From Helicobacter sp. (GTDB lineage Bacteria; Campylobacterota; Campylobacteria; Campylobacterales; Helicobacteraceae): a stretch of DNA of 5,933 bases. Under the pieces are notes generated by a model that saw only the letters and a program-made list of their open reading frames with translations, had not been told where the DNA came from and made no database searches. Positions 4,524 to 5,933 of the stretch are shown here, piece by piece (position 1 is the stretch's first letter; the number at the start of each line of letters is the position of its first letter). The stretch lies in contig JARIAP010000082.1 of the NCBI GenBank assembly GCA_029257755.1, positions 1 through 5,933 on the forward strand, in the 5' to 3' direction. The position numbers and the translations under genes were made by a program.

Positions 4524-5933
4524 AATTTATATTTTTTTATATTTAATATTTTATCATTTAAGGCAGTATATATTAGAAAAAACTATTAATTTTTTGACAT
4601 TTTTTTGCATTACAATGATTTGTTTTGGTGTTAATATAATATTTGCAGAACAAAATAATATGACAAATACAGAATATGTAGATAATATAAATGAATTAGA
4701 TATTAACCCAACAAACAATTTATCAAAATATTATTTTGATAAATTAAAAAATATTGATACTAAATTATATTCTACAGAAAGTATATGGCTAAAAAGATAT
4801 GATAATTTTAGAAGTTATCATGATATTTCAGATGAAATATCATCTCTTGAAAGAGAAAACATTGATTCAACACTTGAACCAAAACAATCTCATAGACTTG
4901 TAACATTAAAAAAGCAACAAAATCTACTTGAACAATATAGAAATAAACCATTTGGTGAATTATTAGATAAACCATTACTTGAAACCCCTCCTATACTAAC
5001 AAATCCATTTGGTATATTTACTGCATTTTCATATATAAAGCATATATCTACCATAAAAACAAATATGCAAAAAAACAAACAAGAGTTAGATAAATTGCTT
5101 GTAACATTAGATAAAAAAAGTGAAATTTTAAACGAAATAATGAGCAATAAAGAAATACCATATTTAGAGAAAAAAGAGTATAGCAATATACTTAAAACAA
5201 CACAAGAACAAAACCTTGAATTACAAAGTGCTAAAAATATACTAGAAACAACAATAGATGTTTTTAATAAAGATGCAGATGAGATTGAAGCTAATCTTGA
5301 ATTGCAAATAAAAAATCAAATTTTAAAATTAGTATATATTGGAATTGGGATTTTATTAAGCATTATAATAGCATTTGTGCTTAAAATGATTGCAAAAAGA
5401 TGTATTCAACATCATGAAAGGGCATATACAACAAGTAAAGTTATAAATGTTTTTAACATTACCATTATATTTTTGATATTACTTTTTGCATATATTGATA
5501 ATGCCACTTATGCGGTTGCTATGGTAGGTTTTGCATCAGCTGGTCTTGCTATAGCCATGAAAGATATGTTTATGAGTACACTTGGTTGGCTTGTTATTAT
5601 TGTTGGTGGTAGCATACATGTAGGAGACAGAATAAGGGTAAAAAAGGAAAATGAAATATTTATAGGAGATGTGCTTGATATATCTATGCTAAGAATTACA
5701 ATATATGATGATATTACGCTTACTTCATATAGAGAAAATCATCGTGCAGGTAGATTGATTTTTATACCAAATAATTATATTTTTACTAATTTAATATCAA
5801 ATTATACTTATGGAAACCTTAAAAATATATGGGATAGTGTTAATGTGTGTATTACTTTTGATTCTAATATAGAAAAAGCTAAAAAAATTGCATTAGAAGT
5901 TGCAAGCACACATGCAAAACTATATACAGAACA
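4510..5933 (+). CDS. MscS-family mechanosensitive ion channel (3' end outside window)
   Basis: The frame is open from ATG 4510 to the window end: 474 codons plus two bases, with no stop. It would form an inner-membrane channel that opens under membrane tension on osmotic downshock. Residues 26-46 look like a signal peptide hydrophobic core ending in IIFA before EQ, with an unusually long 25-residue N-terminal region that is itself partly hydrophobic. Residues 47-270 form a large polar, probably periplasmic domain rich in predicted helix and coiled coil (about 185-265). Three membrane segments follow, near 271-293, 312-330 and 334-365. The last has the Gly/Ala-rich pore-helix pattern of MscS (VGFASAGLAIAMKD, 339-352). 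The beta-domain begins at VGDRIRV (371-377) and includes IPNNYIFTNLISNYT (419-433); the C-terminal alpha/beta domain is cut by the window edge. It is larger than E. coli MscS, as expected for the extended family with a periplasmic domain. Expression is probably coupled to aroB. Confidence 0.92.
   Translation, partial: MNLRKIYIFLYLIFYHLRQYILEKTINFLTFFCITMICFGVNIIFAEQNNMTNTEYVDNINELDINPTNNLSKYYFDKLKNIDTKLYSTESIWLKRYDNFRSYHDISDEISSLERENIDSTLEPKQSHRLVTLKKQQNLLEQYRNKPFGELLDKPLLETPPILTNPFGIFTAFSYIKHISTIKTNMQKNKQELDKLLVTLDKKSEILNEIMSNKEIPYLEKKEYSNILKTTQEQNLELQSAKNILETTIDVFNKDADEIEANLELQIKNQILKLVYIGIGILLSIIIAFVLKMIAKRCIQHHERAYTTSKVINVFNITIIFLILLFAYIDNATYAVAMVGFASAGLAIAMKDMFMSTLGWLVIIVGGSIHVGDRIRVKKENEIFIGDVLDISMLRITIYDDITLTSYRENHRAGRLIFIPNNYIFTNLISNYTYGNLKNIWDSVNVCITFDSNIEKAKKIALEVASTHAKLYTE

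Noticed and set aside
4890..5186. Minus-strand open frame of 98 codons
   Set aside because: It is antisense to the channel gene, and its Ser/Phe/Leu-rich composition is the mirror of Lys/Glu/Asn-rich coiled-coil codons.

Overview
The window is strongly AT-rich, with compact genes and A/T-dominated codon use. It carries an aroB gene directly followed by an overlapping MscS-type channel gene. As I recall, that pair is also adjacent in Helicobacter pylori and Campylobacter jejuni. Together with T-rich promoter regions built around a TATAAT-like -10 box, this points to a Campylobacterota genome, most likely Helicobacter. Species cannot be read from the sequence.

Layout, left to right. Positions 1-79 may hold the last codons of a plus-strand membrane-protein gene that enters from outside the window (weak call). 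Positions 80-552 show no convincing gene and contain one clear short hairpin. A complete minus-strand gene (553-1896) encodes a YuiF-like Na+/H+ antiporter-family permease. After a 201-base spacer comes a second complete minus-strand gene (2098-3060), encoding a BspA-type leucine-rich-repeat protein of the DUF285 class with nine exact 25-residue repeats. A 428-base divergent intergenic region (3061-3488) separates it from the plus-strand aroB gene (3489-4523, 3-dehydroquinate synthase). aroB overlaps by 14 bases a large MscS-family channel gene (4510 to the window end) that is cut by the window edge.

How the genes relate. aroB and the channel gene form a translationally coupled operon, probably kept together by ancestry and not by a shared pathway: aroB makes the first cyclic intermediate of aromatic amino acid synthesis, while the channel serves osmotic protection. 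The permease and the repeat protein lie on the opposite strand. Each has its own ribosome binding site and a candidate -10 box, so they look like separate transcription units. The repeat protein looks like an accessory gene next to core genes.

The less ordinary signals are the repeat gene, with perfect 75-base periodicity, a partial 150-base higher-order period and no signal peptide, and a short AT-rich intergenic motif that recurs upstream of both minus-strand genes. I found no tRNA, rRNA, CRISPR array, insertion sequence or phage gene, and nothing that amounts to a clearly new multi-gene system.
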